From Gilliamella sp. Occ3-1 (GTDB taxonomy: Bacteria > Pseudomonadota > Gammaproteobacteria > Enterobacterales > Orbaceae): a DNA stretch of 64,000 nt. Shown here in pieces: positions 9,107 to 18,238 of the stretch (position 1 is the first letter of the stretch; every line of letters begins with the position of its first letter). The notes under the pieces are model-generated. The model saw only the letters and a list, made by a program, of their open reading frames with translations. It was not told the DNA's origin and searched no databases. Location: positions 62,001-126,000 of the forward strand of contig NZ_LZHQ01000028.1 in assembly GCF_001690655.1 (NCBI RefSeq), in the 5' to 3' direction. The position numbers and the translations under genes are program-made.

Positions 9107-9770
9107 CTAACTTATACCCCATTCCACGAACTGTATGAATTAATTTTGGCTCGAAATCAGCATCGATTTTATTACGCAACCGCCTAATTGCAACATCAAT
9201 CACATTAGTATCACTGTCGAAATTCATATCCCAAACTTGAGATGCAATTAATGATCGTGGCAATACTTCACCTGGGTAGCGTAAAAAATATTCTAATAAC
9301 AAAAACTCTTTATTGGTTAAATCAATGCGTTTATCTCCACGTGTTACCATACGTTTAGGAAGATCCATGACTAGATCCGCAATACTCAATTGAGAATTAT
9401 TGACTTGAGGAACATTACGTCGAAGCATAGATTTTACACGAGCTAATAATTCAGCAAACGAAAATGGTTTTACTAGATAATCATCAGCACCTAAGTTAAG
9501 TCCTTTAACTTTATCATCCACACTCCCCATAGCAGTAAGCAACATGATAGGCGTTTCTTTTCCAGCTTCACGCAATGATTGAACAATTTTCCAACCCACT
9601 ATATCAGGCAACATAACGTCTAAAATAATTAGATCATAATCTTCTGTCATAGATCTATGATAACCATCAAGACCATTATTCGTTAAATCAACAACAAATC
9701 CAGATTCAACTAAACCTTGGCGAAGATACTCACCTGTTTTTTGCTCATCTTCAACTACTAACAATTTCAT
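9084..9770 (-). CDS. OmpR/CusR-type response regulator
   Basis: A 228-residue winged-helix response regulator. Receiver domain: acidic pair EDE at residues 7-9, phosphoacceptor Asp51 in [10 protein letters not shown], Thr/Lys switch residues in LLTAMG and LVKPFSF. C-terminal OmpR-type DNA-binding domain with [35 protein letters not shown] and the terminal [11 protein letters not shown]. This is the CusR/CopR/PcoR branch by overall similarity. Partner of the overlapping sensor kinase. A split inverted repeat with GTCATTAA arms about 90 bases upstream (9862-9894) is a candidate autoregulatory operator. Confidence 0.88.
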   Translation of the reverse strand: MKLLVVEDEQKTGEYLRQGLVESGFVVDLTNNGLDGYHRSMTEDYDLIILDVMLPDIVGWKIVQSLREAGKETPIMLLTAMGSVDDKVKGLNLGADDYLVKPFSFAELLARVKSMLRRNVPQVNNSQLSIADLVMDLPKRMVTRGDKRIDLTNKEFLLLEYFLRYPGEVLPRSLIASQVWDMNFDSDTNVIDVAIRRLRNKIDADFEPKLIHTVRGMGYKLDVLDEAE

Positions 9771-9861
9771 ATTTGAATACTTCCTTTGTTATTTGTCTGG
9801 TTGTCGTAATTGCATAATACAACTATAGAATAAATGATAAAAACCAAACCAATCATGATGG

Positions 9862-9894
9862 TTTAATGACTATTTTGTAATTATGTTGTCATTA
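9862..9894. promoter_or_regulatory. Inverted repeat, candidate response-regulator operator
   Basis: Perfect 8-bp arms TTAATGAC (9862-9869) and GTCATTAA (9887-9894) separated by 17 bases, between the divergently placed regulator gene and a candidate sRNA promoter. The half-sites resemble those of the CusR box (ATGAC...GTCAT), but the known box has 6 bases between them, here 11 more. Confidence 0.35.
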
Positions 9895-9926
9895 ATTAGT
9901 TGGTTTGTCTTTGCTATAGTAGCTAC

Positions 9927-10030
9927 ACAATGATTCATGAGGCTAGACATTATTGTTTCATTGTTTTATTTCCTTTCATCCATTCCTTGCAATTTAATGC
10001 AGCCCTAGTTTATCTAGGGTTTTTTTTTGT
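9927..10030 (+). ncRNA. Candidate intergenic small RNA ending in an intrinsic terminator
   Basis: No gene occupies 9771-10132, yet a strong terminator lies at 10003-10030 on the + strand, where no upstream + gene exists. A -10-like TATAGT (9915-9920) with a weak TTAATT 17 bases ahead (9892-9897) would give a transcript of about 100 nt. An in-frame peptide from this stretch has no convincing ribosome site. The sequence matches no sRNA I recognise. Confidence 0.4.
10003..10030 (+). terminator. Rho-independent terminator of the candidate sRNA
   Basis: CCCTAG (10003-10008), loop TTTAT, CTAGGG (10014-10019), followed by an uninterrupted T-tract of about 10. Textbook intrinsic terminator with no annotated gene before it. 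Confidence 0.8.
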
Positions 10031-10132
10031 TATAAATAATTACAAGTTTACATATCCCCAAAACAACAAATTCGTTAGATATAAATTGTGTATATTTTAG
10101 CTAAAATACTCTACATTGAATATTACACCCTT

Positions 10133-11236
10133 TTACTTTTTACACAACACAATCCCCGTCTCGACATGATCTGTATAAGGAAATTGATCAAACATAGCAA
10201 AATGTTGAATTGAATGCGTCTTTGTCAACAACTGTAAATTGTCACGCAATGTATTAGGGTTACACGAAATATAAATAATTTTTTTATAATTTTTTACTAT
10301 ATTAATAGTATTTAAATCCACTCCCCCTCGTGGCGGATCTACAAGTACCGTATCACACTGATAATCATCCAAATTAATTCCTTTCAAACGATTAAACTCA
10401 CGTTCTTTTTTAATTGCACTAGTAAATTCTTCAGCGGACAACCGTACAATATTAAGATTATCAATTTGATTAACTAAAATATTATGCTGAGCTGAATAAA
10501 CCGATGCCTTGGATATTTCGGTTGCCAATACTTTGCGAAAGTTTTGTGCTAATGCGATCGAAAAGTTACCATTACCACAATAAAATTCAAGTAAATCACC
10601 CGCCGAATTTTTAGTGACCGATATAGCCCACTGTAGCATTTTAATATTTACCGCTGCATTTGGTTGAGTAAAACTATTTTCAATCTGGCGATATATAAAT
10701 GTCTTATCCATTACAGGCAAAACTTCATCAACATAATCAACATCAATTGCTATTTTTTGCTTACTTGCTCGCCCTAAAATATTAGCGATTATGCCTTGCT
10801 TAGCTAATTGCGTTTTTAATTTTTTGGCTTCTATAATCCATTCATCACTTAACTTCTTATGATACAAAAGCGTAATTAATAGCTGACCACTTAAAGTCGA
10901 AAAATAATCAATTTGAAACAAAAGATGACGCAATAACAGATTATGTTGTAAAAACGGTAAAATAGTTTGCATAGCTTGATTAATTAGCTTAGTTGCAATA
11001 GGAAATTCATCAATTCGTATTCGCTTTTTATTTTTTTTATCATACATAATATGATAAAGATCTTCACCATCATGCCAGATTCTAAACTCAGCACGCATAC
11101 GATAATGGCTAATAGGCGAACAATATACCGATAATTCAGGAAGGGAAAAGTTTGATAATAATGCTTTTAAATTATCTACTTTTTTTTTCAACTGTTGATT
11201 ATAATTATCATTCGAGAAACATTCGGTCATATTCAT
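10133..11236 (-). CDS. trmA: tRNA (uracil-54,C5)-methyltransferase
   Basis: TrmA makes ribothymidine at position 54 of tRNAs (and methylates tmRNA). The 367-residue sequence aligns throughout with E. coli Trm[45 protein letters not shown] motif [24 protein letters not shown], the nucleophilic Cys in YISCNPNTL and the general-base Glu in DHVETG near the C-terminus. Start ATG at 11236; an in-frame ATG two codons later (11230) is an alternative. No partner genes adjoin. Confidence 0.96.
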   Translation of the reverse strand: MNMTECFSNDNYNQQLKKKVDNLKALLSNFSLPELSVYCSPISHYRMRAEFRIWHDGEDLYHIMYDKKNKKRIRIDEFPIATKLINQAMQTILPFLQHNLLLRHLLFQIDYFSTLSGQLLITLLYHKKLSDEWIIEAKKLKTQLAKQGIIANILGRASKQKIAIDVDYVDEVLPVMDKTFIYRQIENSFTQPNAAVNIKMLQWAISVTKNSAGDLLEFYCGNGNFSIALAQNFRKVLATEISKASVYSAQHNILVNQIDNLNIVRLSAEEFTSAIKKEREFNRLKGINLDDYQCDTVLVDPPRGGVDLNTINIVKNYKKIIYISCNPNTLRDNLQLLTKTHSIQHFAMFDQFPYTDHVETGIVLCKK

Positions 11237-11587
11237 TATCTGATAGTTATTAAAGGACTATTATTTAATATGGAAATTTGAGTCAACCCGTGTTAAATCA
11301 CAAAATAGTTAAACATTAATTAAGCTAATTTAGCCTCAGTAGTATAAATAGTCATTATGTATATTATCTTTATGACCGCATATCATATCACAGACAGCCA
11401 AAGATGATAAGTTTTCCCTAGATAAAACATCTATTTTTAGACATAAAACTAGGTTTTAAACGATAAAAACATCACTACAATTATACACTCTATAAAGATC
11501 GAATAATACTCCATTACACTTTTATTGATTGTAGTTATAATGATTAACGTTATAATATAACCTATAATTTTAGATAAAAAGAACACT
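11237..11587. other. Gene-free interval between divergent trmA and srmB
   Basis: AT-rich, no ORF with a ribosome site. The only clear element is a candidate srmB promoter: TTGTAG (11529-11534), 16-base spacer, perfect TATAAT (11551-11556), giving a leader of about 25 nt. An imperfect CCTAG...CTAGG dyad lies around 11420-11456. Confidence 0.45.
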
Positions 11588-12886
11588 ATGACAGCACACA
11601 CTTTTTCTGATTTAGAATTAGATGATATTTTAATTCATAATCTTCAAACAAAAAATATAAACACTCCAACCTTAATCCAAGCACAAACGATCCCTGTTGC
11701 TTTAGATGGCAAAGATATTTTAGGTTCTGCACCAACAGGAACAGGCAAAACGCTAGCTTTTTTAATCCCGACCGTTCAACATTTACTGGATTTTCCACGT
11801 CGAAAATCTGGCCCACCACGAATTTTAATTTTAACTCCAACTCGTGAATTAGCCATGCAAATTGCTGAACAAGCCAAATTATTAACCGAATCAACAAATT
11901 TAAGCATTGCAACTATTACTGGTGGCGTTGCTTATATGAATCACGCTGAAGTGTTTAGCAAAAACCAAGATATCGTTATTGCTACAACAGGCCGATTATT
12001 ACAGTATATAAAAGAAGAAAACTTCGACTGCCGAGCGGTTGAAATGCTTATTTTAGACGAAGCCGATCGTATGTTAGACATGGGTTTTTCCCAAGATGTC
12101 GAAACTATATCAGCCGAAACCCGTTGGCGTAAACAAACCTTATTATTTTCAGCTACACTGGAAGGTGAAGGACTGCATAACTTTGCTAGCCGCATTTTGA
12201 ATGATCCAATCGAAATCAATGCCGAGCCTTCACGCAAAGAACGTAAAAAAATCCTGCAATTTTATTATCGTGCCGATGACTTAACTCATAAGGTGGCACT
12301 TCTTATTCACTTATTAAAGCAAGAAGTATTAAAAAAAACAATTGTATTTGTTCGTAAACGTGAACGTGTGCATGAATTAGTTAGCCTACTGCATCAAGCT
12401 GGTATCCATAGTTGTTATTTAGAAGGTGAGATGGTACAAGCCAAACGAAACGAAGCAATAAAAAGAATTAGTACTAACACTGTAAATGTGCTTGTTGCAA
12501 CTGATGTTGCTGCACGAGGTATTGATATTGATAATATTACTCATGTTATTAATTTTGATGCGCCAAAAACAGCTGATGTCTATTTACATAGAATTGGGCG
12601 CACCGCCCGTGCAGGTAAAAAAGGGACGGCTATTATGTTGGTCGAGGCTCATGATAACGAATTACTACAAAAAATTGAGCGCTATATTAAAGAACCAATT
12701 AAATTGAGAACGATTGATGAATTACGCCCTAAAACTAAAGCACCAAAACCAGTAACTAAGAGGAAGCCTTCACAAAAAGCAAAACAAAAAAGTGTAAATA
12801 AAAAGCATGAACTAGTAAAAAAGAAAAAGCTAAAACAGCGACATCGTGTCACAAAAAATAAAGGTAAACCCAAGATCAATAAATAA
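11588..12886 (+). CDS. srmB: ATP-dependent RNA helicase SrmB
   Basis: DEAD-box helicase acting early in 50S ribosomal subunit assembly. RecA-like domain 1: motif I APTGTGKT, PTRELAMQ, GGVAYMNHAEVF (an SrmB-specific block), motif II DEADRMLDMGF, motif III SAT. Domain 2: VFVRKRERVHEL, TDVAARGIDI, HRIGRTARAGKKG. The C-terminal ~55 residues are Lys/Arg-rich (KRKPSQKAKQK, KQRHRVTKNKGK), an RNA-binding tail as in E. coli SrmB. 432 aa, normal length. The sequence around GPPRILILTPTRELAMQ is nearly identical to the E. coli enzyme, separating it from RhlE, DeaD and DbpA. Confidence 0.96.
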   Translation: MTAHTFSDLELDDILIHNLQTKNINTPTLIQAQTIPVALDGKDILGSAPTGTGKTLAFLIPTVQHLLDFPRRKSGPPRILILTPTRELAMQIAEQAKLLTESTNLSIATITGGVAYMNHAEVFSKNQDIVIATTGRLLQYIKEENFDCRAVEMLILDEADRMLDMGFSQDVETISAETRWRKQTLLFSATLEGEGLHNFASRILNDPIEINAEPSRKERKKILQFYYRADDLTHKVALLIHLLKQEVLKKTIVFVRKRERVHELVSLLHQAGIHSCYLEGEMVQAKRNEAIKRISTNTVNVLVATDVAARGIDIDNITHVINFDAPKTADVYLHRIGRTARAGKKGTAIMLVEAHDNELLQKIERYIKEPIKLRTIDELRPKTKAPKPVTKRKPSQKAKQKSVNKKHELVKKKKLKQRHRVTKNKGKPKINK

Positions 12887-12947
12887 CACCAAACAATAAC
12901 CGACAATTAATAGCTTAAAATTATGATACTAATCGTTTATAACAACT

Positions 12948-12974
12948 TTGACAATGGATTTTAATTGCTATAAT
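12948..12974 (+). promoter_or_regulatory. Sigma-70-type promoter of the peroxiredoxin gene
   Basis: Consensus TTGACA (12948-12953) and consensus TATAAT (12969-12974) with a short 15-base spacer, about 45 bases before the start codon. A strong AAAGGAG ribosome site follows at 13004-13010. Suggests high constitutive expression. Confidence 0.7.
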
Positions 12975-13017
12975 GCTCTGCAACATGAGTTGCAGTTAAT
13001 TATAAAGGAGAAACACT

Positions 13018-13620
13018 ATGACACTAGTCACCCGCAAAGCCCCAGATTTTACATCAGCAGCTGTTTTAGGCACCGGTGAAATTACAAACAATTTTAATTT
13101 ATCTCAATATATTAATGGTAAATATGCTGTTGTATTCTTTTGGCCAATGGACTTTACTTTTGTTTGCCCATCTGAAATCATTGCATTTGATCATCGCCTA
13201 GAAGAATTCAAAAAACGTGGTGTTGAAGTAATCGGTATTTCAATGGACTCTGAATATGTACATAATGCATGGCGCAATACCCCACAAGATAAAGGTGGTA
13301 TTGGTGAAGTTAAATTTCCAATTGTTGCCGATATTAAACACTCAATTATGCAAGCATATGGTATTGAACATCCTGAAGCTGGTGTTGCGCTACGCGCTTC
13401 ATTTTTTATCGATAAACAAGGTATTGTGCGCCACGAAACAATTAACGATTTACCAATTGGCCGTAACATTGACGAAATGATTCGTATTGTTGATGCGTAC
13501 CAATTCCATGAAGAACATGGTGAAGTTTGTCCTGCTCAATGGACAAAAGGTAAAAAAGGCATGCAAGCAAATCCAAATGGTGTTGCAAGTTTCTTAAAGC
13601 AACATGCTGATGAAATTTAA
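13018..13620 (+). CDS. Typical 2-Cys peroxiredoxin (AhpC/Prx1 family)
   Basis: Thiol peroxidase reducing H2O2 and organic hydroperoxides in the cytoplasm. The peroxidatic Cys50 lies in FTFVCPSE and the resolving Cys171 in GEVCPAQW, the hallmark of typical 2-Cys enzymes that work as obligate dimers/decamers. FFIDKQGIVRH and the C-terminal tail beginning YQFHEEHGE place it in the Prx1/AhpC group common in gammaproteobacteria. 200 aa. No ahpF is adjacent, so the reductant (AhpF elsewhere or thioredoxin) is unknown. The gene is monocistronic, between its own promoter and terminator. Confidence 0.93.
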   Translation: MTLVTRKAPDFTSAAVLGTGEITNNFNLSQYINGKYAVVFFWPMDFTFVCPSEIIAFDHRLEEFKKRGVEVIGISMDSEYVHNAWRNTPQDKGGIGEVKFPIVADIKHSIMQAYGIEHPEAGVALRASFFIDKQGIVRHETINDLPIGRNIDEMIRIVDAYQFHEEHGEVCPAQWTKGKKGMQANPNGVASFLKQHADEI

Positions 13621-13669
13621 TTTAATATTATTTTTTTATTCATTCATATCCTAATTTACGCTTTGCGTT

Positions 13670-13695
13670 ACCGGAGTTGATCTCCGGTTTTTTTA
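13670..13695 (+). terminator. Intrinsic terminator after the peroxiredoxin gene
   Basis: ACCGGAG (13670-13676), loop TTGAT, CTCCGGT (13682-13688), then a T-run. Oriented to end the + strand peroxiredoxin transcript; the convergent SMR gene has no T-tract on its side. Confidence 0.88.
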
Positions 13696-13720
13696 TATGT
13701 AATCATATAATCACAGCTGA

Positions 13721-14035
13721 TTATAGAGTAGCATGTAAACCTACAACTCCAATGATGATAATTGCTAGTCCAAATAAGCGGGGAAAGTTTTTAGGTTCAC
13801 TGAATAACAACATATTAGCTAACACTGCACCTGATGTTCCAAGACCAACCCAAACAGGGTATACAATACTTAATTCAAGATAATGGAGCGAAAAATAAAA
13901 AAGTATAAAAGAAACAAAAAAACCTCCCCAATACAAAACTAATCTAAACAGACTTCTTTGCTGAGCATATAATTTTAGACCTATCGCGCCAAGTACTTCA
14001 AAAACCGATGCTATTAATACCAACAGCCATCCCAT
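13721..14035 (-). CDS. Small multidrug resistance (SMR) family transporter, subunit 2
   Basis: A 104-residue inner-membrane protein with four predicted TM helices. The membrane-embedded Glu essential for H+/substrate exchange in SMR proteins is present in TM1 (ASVFEVLGAIGLK). PVWVGLGTSG in TM3 corresponds to the conserved W-G loop. It follows the other SMR gene by 24 bases, indicating a heterodimeric pair of the YvdRS/YkkCD/EbrAB kind. Substrate cannot be read: quaternary cations, polyamines or guanidinium are all possible for such pairs. Confidence 0.88.
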   Translation of the reverse strand: MGWLLVLIASVFEVLGAIGLKLYAQQRSLFRLVLYWGGFFVSFILFYFSLHYLELSIVYPVWVGLGTSGAVLANMLLFSEPKNFPRLFGLAIIIIGVVGLHATL

Positions 14036-14059
14036 GATAAAATTGTCCTTTTTATAATA

Positions 14060-14383
14060 TTAACTGTCGGCACGTTTTAGTTGTACAACACCAATAATAA
14101 TTATAACCACAAAAAAGAGTTGAATTAACTTAATCTCTTTATTGAAAAGTAGTATATCAATCACCGTTGCACCAACGGCACCAACACCAGAAAATATGGC
14201 ATAAACCGTGCCTGTTGGTATTTTTTTACAAGCATTAGTTAAAAATGTAAAATCAACAATAATGAGCGATACAATAATAACCCACTGCCAAAGCTCGGTT
14301 GCAATGCTAAATCCTAATATCCAACATATTTCAAAAAAGCAGGTTAACACTACAAATGCCCACTCTTTGTTTACGCTAAACAT
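14060..14383 (-). CDS. Small multidrug resistance (SMR) family transporter, subunit 1
   Basis: A 107-residue four-TM SMR protein. The essential TM1 Glu is in TCFFEICWILG, and the conserved loop IPTGTVYAIFSGVGAVG closely resembles the YkkC/YvdR branch. First gene of a two-gene unit; the two members differ in sequence, as expected for an antiparallel heterodimer. A GAGGGAG ribosome site lies just ahead of the ATG. I looked for a guanidine-II (mini-ykkC) riboswitch in the upstream strand and saw no tandem ACGR hairpins, so a guanidinium role is unsupported. Confidence 0.87.
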   Translation of the reverse strand: MFSVNKEWAFVVLTCFFEICWILGFSIATELWQWVIIVSLIIVDFTFLTNACKKIPTGTVYAIFSGVGAVGATVIDILLFNKEIKLIQLFFVVIIIIGVVQLKRADS

Positions 14384-14949
14384 ATGGCTCCCTCGTTTAT
14401 ATTACTTTATTTCGTAACCAATTTTTTGCAACAATGTATTTTAAGTATAATGCTTGATTATGCTCAATTACTTATAAAGTAACAGCAAAATTGAAGATGG
14501 TTCGCAAATAGAATTTGCCGCCAAAAGATATCAATTGTTATATGACCTTAACTATTAAACCAAAACGTCTAATGCTTATAAAACATTATTACATTTTTAT
14601 TATTATTTGAACGAATATATAATAAACAAATATAAATTGCAAGAAAAATCAAATAATTCTATAGTGGCAATTTTATTTTTTTATGTTTTTTATCTATAAG
14701 TTAAAAAAGAGTTAGTAGAATTTGTTTTTACCTGCTTAAGAGGTAAATTTAGCATTATGCTCCATCCTAAAAAATACTTTTATTAGGAAAAGGGATAACA
14801 CTATAAGAGAAAGGTTTATTCCTATCCTCCCTCCCCTTTCATTCGCCGATAGCTTATCTTCGGCGAATGAAGACGTCAACAAAAACAATTAATTTTTCAT
14901 TAATTTATATAACACTGTTAAGCATATGACTTTCTCAAAATTAGAATTT
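14384..14949. other. Gene-free interval with one perfect stem-loop
   Basis: Very AT-rich; no ORF with a plausible start. It contains a perfect 12-bp inverted repeat, TTCATTCGCCGA (14838-14849) and TCGGCGAATGAA (14860-14871), with a 10-base loop. It lies downstream of ribB (minus strand) and probably marks its mRNA end, although no T-run follows on either strand. Confidence 0.45.
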
Positions 14950-15597
14950 TCATTTCAATGCCAAATGGTTACGATATTCAACAATATCTTCAATAGTCAC
15001 AACGGGCATATGATGCTGTTTAGCAAATTTAACAACCTCTGACGCTCTTGCCATAGTGCCATCGTCATTGGTTAACTCACACAATATTGCAGCAGGCTTT
15101 AAACCCGCTAATGTTACTAAATCAATAGATGCTTCAGTATGACCCCGGCGAACTAATACGCCCCCCTCTTTAGCAACTAAAGGGAACACATGTCCTGGAT
15201 GATTAAGATCACTTGGTTTGGCGTTATCATTCACAACAGCCTTAATAGTTGTAACGCGATCGGCAGCTGATACGCCTGTTGTAACTCCATTTGCAGCTTC
15301 AATTGAGATGGTAAACGCTGTATTATTTTTACTAGTATTATTTTCTACCATCATAGGCAAATTTAACTCATCACAGCGTTTTTTAGGCAAACATAAACAA
15401 ACAATACCACTGCCATAACGAATGGTTAGAGCCATTTGTTCACTGGTAATGGACTCGGCAGCCCAAATAATATCACCTTCATTTTCGCGATCTTCATCAT
15501 CTAAAACTAGTACACCTTGACCGGCTTTAATAGAGGCAATTGCTTTTTTAACACGTTCAATGGGCGTTCCAAATTCATTTAAATTAAACTGATTCAT
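14950..15597 (-). CDS. ribB: 3,4-dihydroxy-2-butanone 4-phosphate synthase
   Basis: RibB converts ribulose 5-phosphate to the four-carbon precursor of the riboflavin xylene ring. Monofunctional enzyme of 215 aa as in E. coli, without a fused RibA domain. The active-site loop [14 protein letters not shown], the metal-binding GHTEAS, and [10 protein letters not shown] are all present. Expression is expected to be shut down by FMN through the riboswitch in the leader, whose aptamer lies at 15762-15935. The ATG has AGG eight bases upstream. Confidence 0.96.
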   Translation of the reverse strand: MNQFNLNEFGTPIERVKKAIASIKAGQGVLVLDDEDRENEGDIIWAAESITSEQMALTIRYGSGIVCLCLPKKRCDELNLPMMVENNTSKNNTAFTISIEAANGVTTGVSAADRVTTIKAVVNDNAKPSDLNHPGHVFPLVAKEGGVLVRRGHTEASIDLVTLAGLKPAAILCELTNDDGTMARASEVVKFAKQHHMPVVTIEDIVEYRNHLALK

Positions 15598-15759
15598 GGT
15601 AAATACCTATATTTTTATTAACTTATTTATTTCATTATTTATCTAATTAAATTTAAATGGCTATTTGCTATCTAATTAATTAAGTATAAATAAAATACCA
15701 GAATCAGGGCAGTGCTTGACCAGCATGACTTTGCCTTTCAGCAAATATTGGAAAGATAA

Positions 15760-15935
15760 GCAACTCTCTTTTATCCAGACTTTTACTGTCGGCTTTGGAA
15801 TTTCACCAAATCTGCTTGTCCCCAATCTATCAAAATCTAACCGAGCAATAAAATAACTACTACAGTTAACAAAATAAATTAAGCGCTCGTGGGCTATACC
15901 ACCGGTGGGGACTTACACCCCGCCCTGAGAATTTT
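15760..15935 (-). promoter_or_regulatory. FMN riboswitch (RFN element) of ribB
   Basis: Reading the minus strand from 15935, the conserved RFN blocks appear in order: TTCTCAGGGCGGGGTG, AAGTCCCCACCGGTGGTA, GCCCACGAGCGC, then AAGCAGATTTGGTGAAATT, CCAAAGCCGACAGT, AAAGTCTGGAT and AAGAGAG. The closing P1 strands are TTCTCAGG and the AAGAGAG side. The regulated gene ribB begins about 160 bases further on. A hairpin at 15707-15735 after the aptamer is the likely expression platform; with no clear T-tract next to it, control may be at translation or by a weak terminator. Confidence 0.93.
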
Positions 15936-16045
15936 GCCAAAAAATTGACGAATCACACTATAATACAAAATGATAAAAAAGACACGGAGTTTTAAAACGA
16001 AATATTGCCGCAAACAGCGGCAATAATAGAAAGAGCAGAGTTTAA

Positions 16046-17047
16046 TTAATGCCTACGAGTTTCACTTATGCGACGCCGTTCGGCTTTACGCATCCATAGC
16101 CACGAAATAAAGCCAATAATACCAACAATTAGCAATATAATTGTTGCTAAAGCATTAACCTGAGGATCAACCCCTAAACGTACTTTTGAAAATATCAATT
16201 TAGGTAACGTCATAGCACCTGGTCCAGTCACAAAATTAGCAATAACCACATCATCAAGTGACAATGTAAATGCTAAAAGCCAACCTGACACTAACGCTGG
16301 TGCGATCATTGGTAATGTGATAATAAAAAATACCTTTAAAGGGTTTGCACCAAGATCTAATGCGGCTTCTTCAATTGACTTATCTAATTCACGCAACCTA
16401 GCACTAATTACCACACTCACATAAGCGGTACAAAATGTAGCATGAGCCATCCAAATAGTTATAGCACCACGGTCTTTTGGCCAACCAAGTACCTGTCCCA
16501 TTCCCACAAATAACAACAGCAAAGCCAAACCAGTAATAACATCTGGCATAACCAGCGGTGCTGTAGTCATAAACGAAAATAAATTAGAGCCTCGGAATCC
16601 TCTAAAACGAATGATAGCATAAGCCGCTAATGTACCAAGCACAACAGCAAAAGTTGCAGCACCTGCAGCAATAGATAAACTTAGCCCAACAGCTTTAAGT
16701 AATATTTCATTATTAATTAACTCAAAATACCATTTGGCCGAAAAATCCGCCCAAACTGTCACCAAACGCGAACTATTAAACGAATAAACAATCAAAATAA
16801 TCATTGGGACATATAAAAACGAAAATACCACCAAAAAGATAAGTCCTTTCAAACACCGGAATAACAACGCAATGGTAACTAAAACTGTAATAATGAAACT
16901 AAAAACAAAACAGCCATAGTAAAAGCTCCATTCACCCAAAAGCGATAATCCCGATGATGAAATCAAAATACTCAATAAAATCGCACCAAGCAATGACGAG
17001 ATAAAAACAATCAAAGCCGATCGCATAATAACGGGCAAATCGTTCAT
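16046..17047 (-). CDS. potI: Putrescine ABC transporter permease PotI with N-terminal membrane extension
   Basis: Second inner-membrane permease of the putrescine importer PotFGHI. The core from about residue 66 onward (FLYVPMIILIVYSFNSSRLVTVW, APLVMPDVITGL, the EAA loop EEAALDLGANPLKVFF, LSLDDVVIANF) matches E. coli PotI closely. Ahead of that are about 50-55 extra residues forming two further hydrophobic segments (about 9-30 and 40-62), making it 333 aa against about 281 in E. coli. The first residues MNDLPV resemble the E. coli start, so the extension looks like an insertion after the true N-terminus rather than a misread start. Abuts potH with no gap. Confidence 0.92.
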   Translation of the reverse strand: MNDLPVIMRSALIVFISSLLGAILLSILISSSGLSLLGEWSFYYGCFVFSFIITVLVTIALLFRCLKGLIFLVVFSFLYVPMIILIVYSFNSSRLVTVWADFSAKWYFELINNEILLKAVGLSLSIAAGAATFAVVLGTLAAYAIIRFRGFRGSNLFSFMTTAPLVMPDVITGLALLLLFVGMGQVLGWPKDRGAITIWMAHATFCTAYVSVVISARLRELDKSIEEAALDLGANPLKVFFIITLPMIAPALVSGWLLAFTLSLDDVVIANFVTGPGAMTLPKLIFSKVRLGVDPQVNALATIILLIVGIIGFISWLWMRKAERRRISETRRH

Positions 17048-18220
17048 CTATTTACCTCCCATTTGTCGATTTTGGAATTTATTGAAATAATAAATAGGCA
17101 CAATCAATATCATCAACATCACACTAGCTACAGCCGAAGCAGCTGGCCAGTCATGATTATTAAAGAACTCAGTCCAAAGCTGTGTACCAATCATAATCCC
17201 TTCTGAAGGGCCTAATAATTCAGGAATCACATACTCACCTACAGCAGGAATAAACACTAACATCCCCCCAGCAATCACCCCATTTTTGGTTAAAGGTACA
17301 ATGATCTTAAAAAATGTCTTTATCGGTTTACAACCTAAGTCTAATGCTGCTTCGATTAACGTTGAATCGACCTTACTTAACGACGTATAAATTGGCAATA
17401 CCACAAATGGTAAATAAGAATAAACGATACCAATATATACAGCAAAGTAGGTTTTCATAATAATCAAAGGCTGATCAATAACCCCTAACCACATTAAAAA
17501 ATGATTTAATAAACCATTAGGATTCAAAATGCCAATCCACGCATAAACACGAATTAAAAACGATGTCCATGAAGGTAAAATGATTAACAACAATAAAATA
17601 TTACGGGTTGACTGTTTGCATTGAGAAATAGCCCAAGCCAATGGATAACCAATTAAAATACAAAGCACGGTTGAAATCGCAGCAATCTTAAGTGATTGCA
17701 AATACGAATCAATATAAATCGTATCGCTAATTAGATTTAAATAATTGCCAAAATTTAACGTAATATTAAGTAAACCATCGTCATAACTTAACAAATCAGT
17801 ATAAGGTGGTACAGCTAAAGCAATTTCAGAAAAACTGATCCTAAATACAATTAAAAATGGTAACAAAAACAGTAATAGCATCCATAAATAAGGGATCGCA
17901 ATTACGGTTAACCGTCCATAAAGAGTCATTAAATCCGAATCATCTCGTTGTTGACGCAATTTTTTATATGTATAAAAAATTACAACTAACCCTGCTGGAA
18001 TAAATAAAATACTGCCAGCAATAATAAGCCGATAAGCAAATTTAGACGGCCTATAATGCGCTAAAAAACAACCAAAGCATGACAATAAAAAGCTCAATGT
18101 CATTGCGGTAAATAGCGCATCTAAAAATAAATTGTCAAATGCACCTGTTGTTACAAAACGCCAATAAACATTGAGCAACACAAATGCATTTAACAACAAT
18201 CCCAATACAATGGATCGCAT
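17048..18220 (-). CDS. potH: Putrescine ABC transporter permease PotH with N-terminal membrane extension
   Basis: First inner-membrane permease of PotFGHI. The region from about residue 105 (AIPYLWMLLLFLLPFLIVF) aligns with E. coli PotH, including IILPSWTSFLIRVYAW, the EAA loop EAALDLGCKPIKTFF and FIPAVGEYVIPELLG. The preceding ~105 residues differ from E. coli's short hydrophilic N-terminus: they hold about three hydrophobic stretches (2-22, 33-54, 63-84) and a charged linker KKLRQQRDDSD. Total 390 aa against about 317. A good ribosome site (AGAGGATATC) precedes the ATG at 18220. It lies 18 bases after potG and directly before potI. Confidence 0.92.
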   Translation of the reverse strand: MRSIVLGLLLNAFVLLNVYWRFVTTGAFDNLFLDALFTAMTLSFLLSCFGCFLAHYRPSKFAYRLIIAGSILFIPAGLVVIFYTYKKLRQQRDDSDLMTLYGRLTVIAIPYLWMLLLFLLPFLIVFRISFSEIALAVPPYTDLLSYDDGLLNITLNFGNYLNLISDTIYIDSYLQSLKIAAISTVLCILIGYPLAWAISQCKQSTRNILLLLIILPSWTSFLIRVYAWIGILNPNGLLNHFLMWLGVIDQPLIIMKTYFAVYIGIVYSYLPFVVLPIYTSLSKVDSTLIEAALDLGCKPIKTFFKIIVPLTKNGVIAGGMLVFIPAVGEYVIPELLGPSEGIMIGTQLWTEFFNNHDWPAASAVASVMLMILIVPIYYFNKFQNRQMGGK

Positions 18221-18238
18221 TATGATATCCTCTTTTGT

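Noticed and set aside
14384-14520. Guanidine-II riboswitch ahead of the SMR pair
   Set aside because: Paired SMR genes are often under guanidine control, but the minus strand shows no tandem hairpins with ACGR loops; a single GTTACGA string is not enough.
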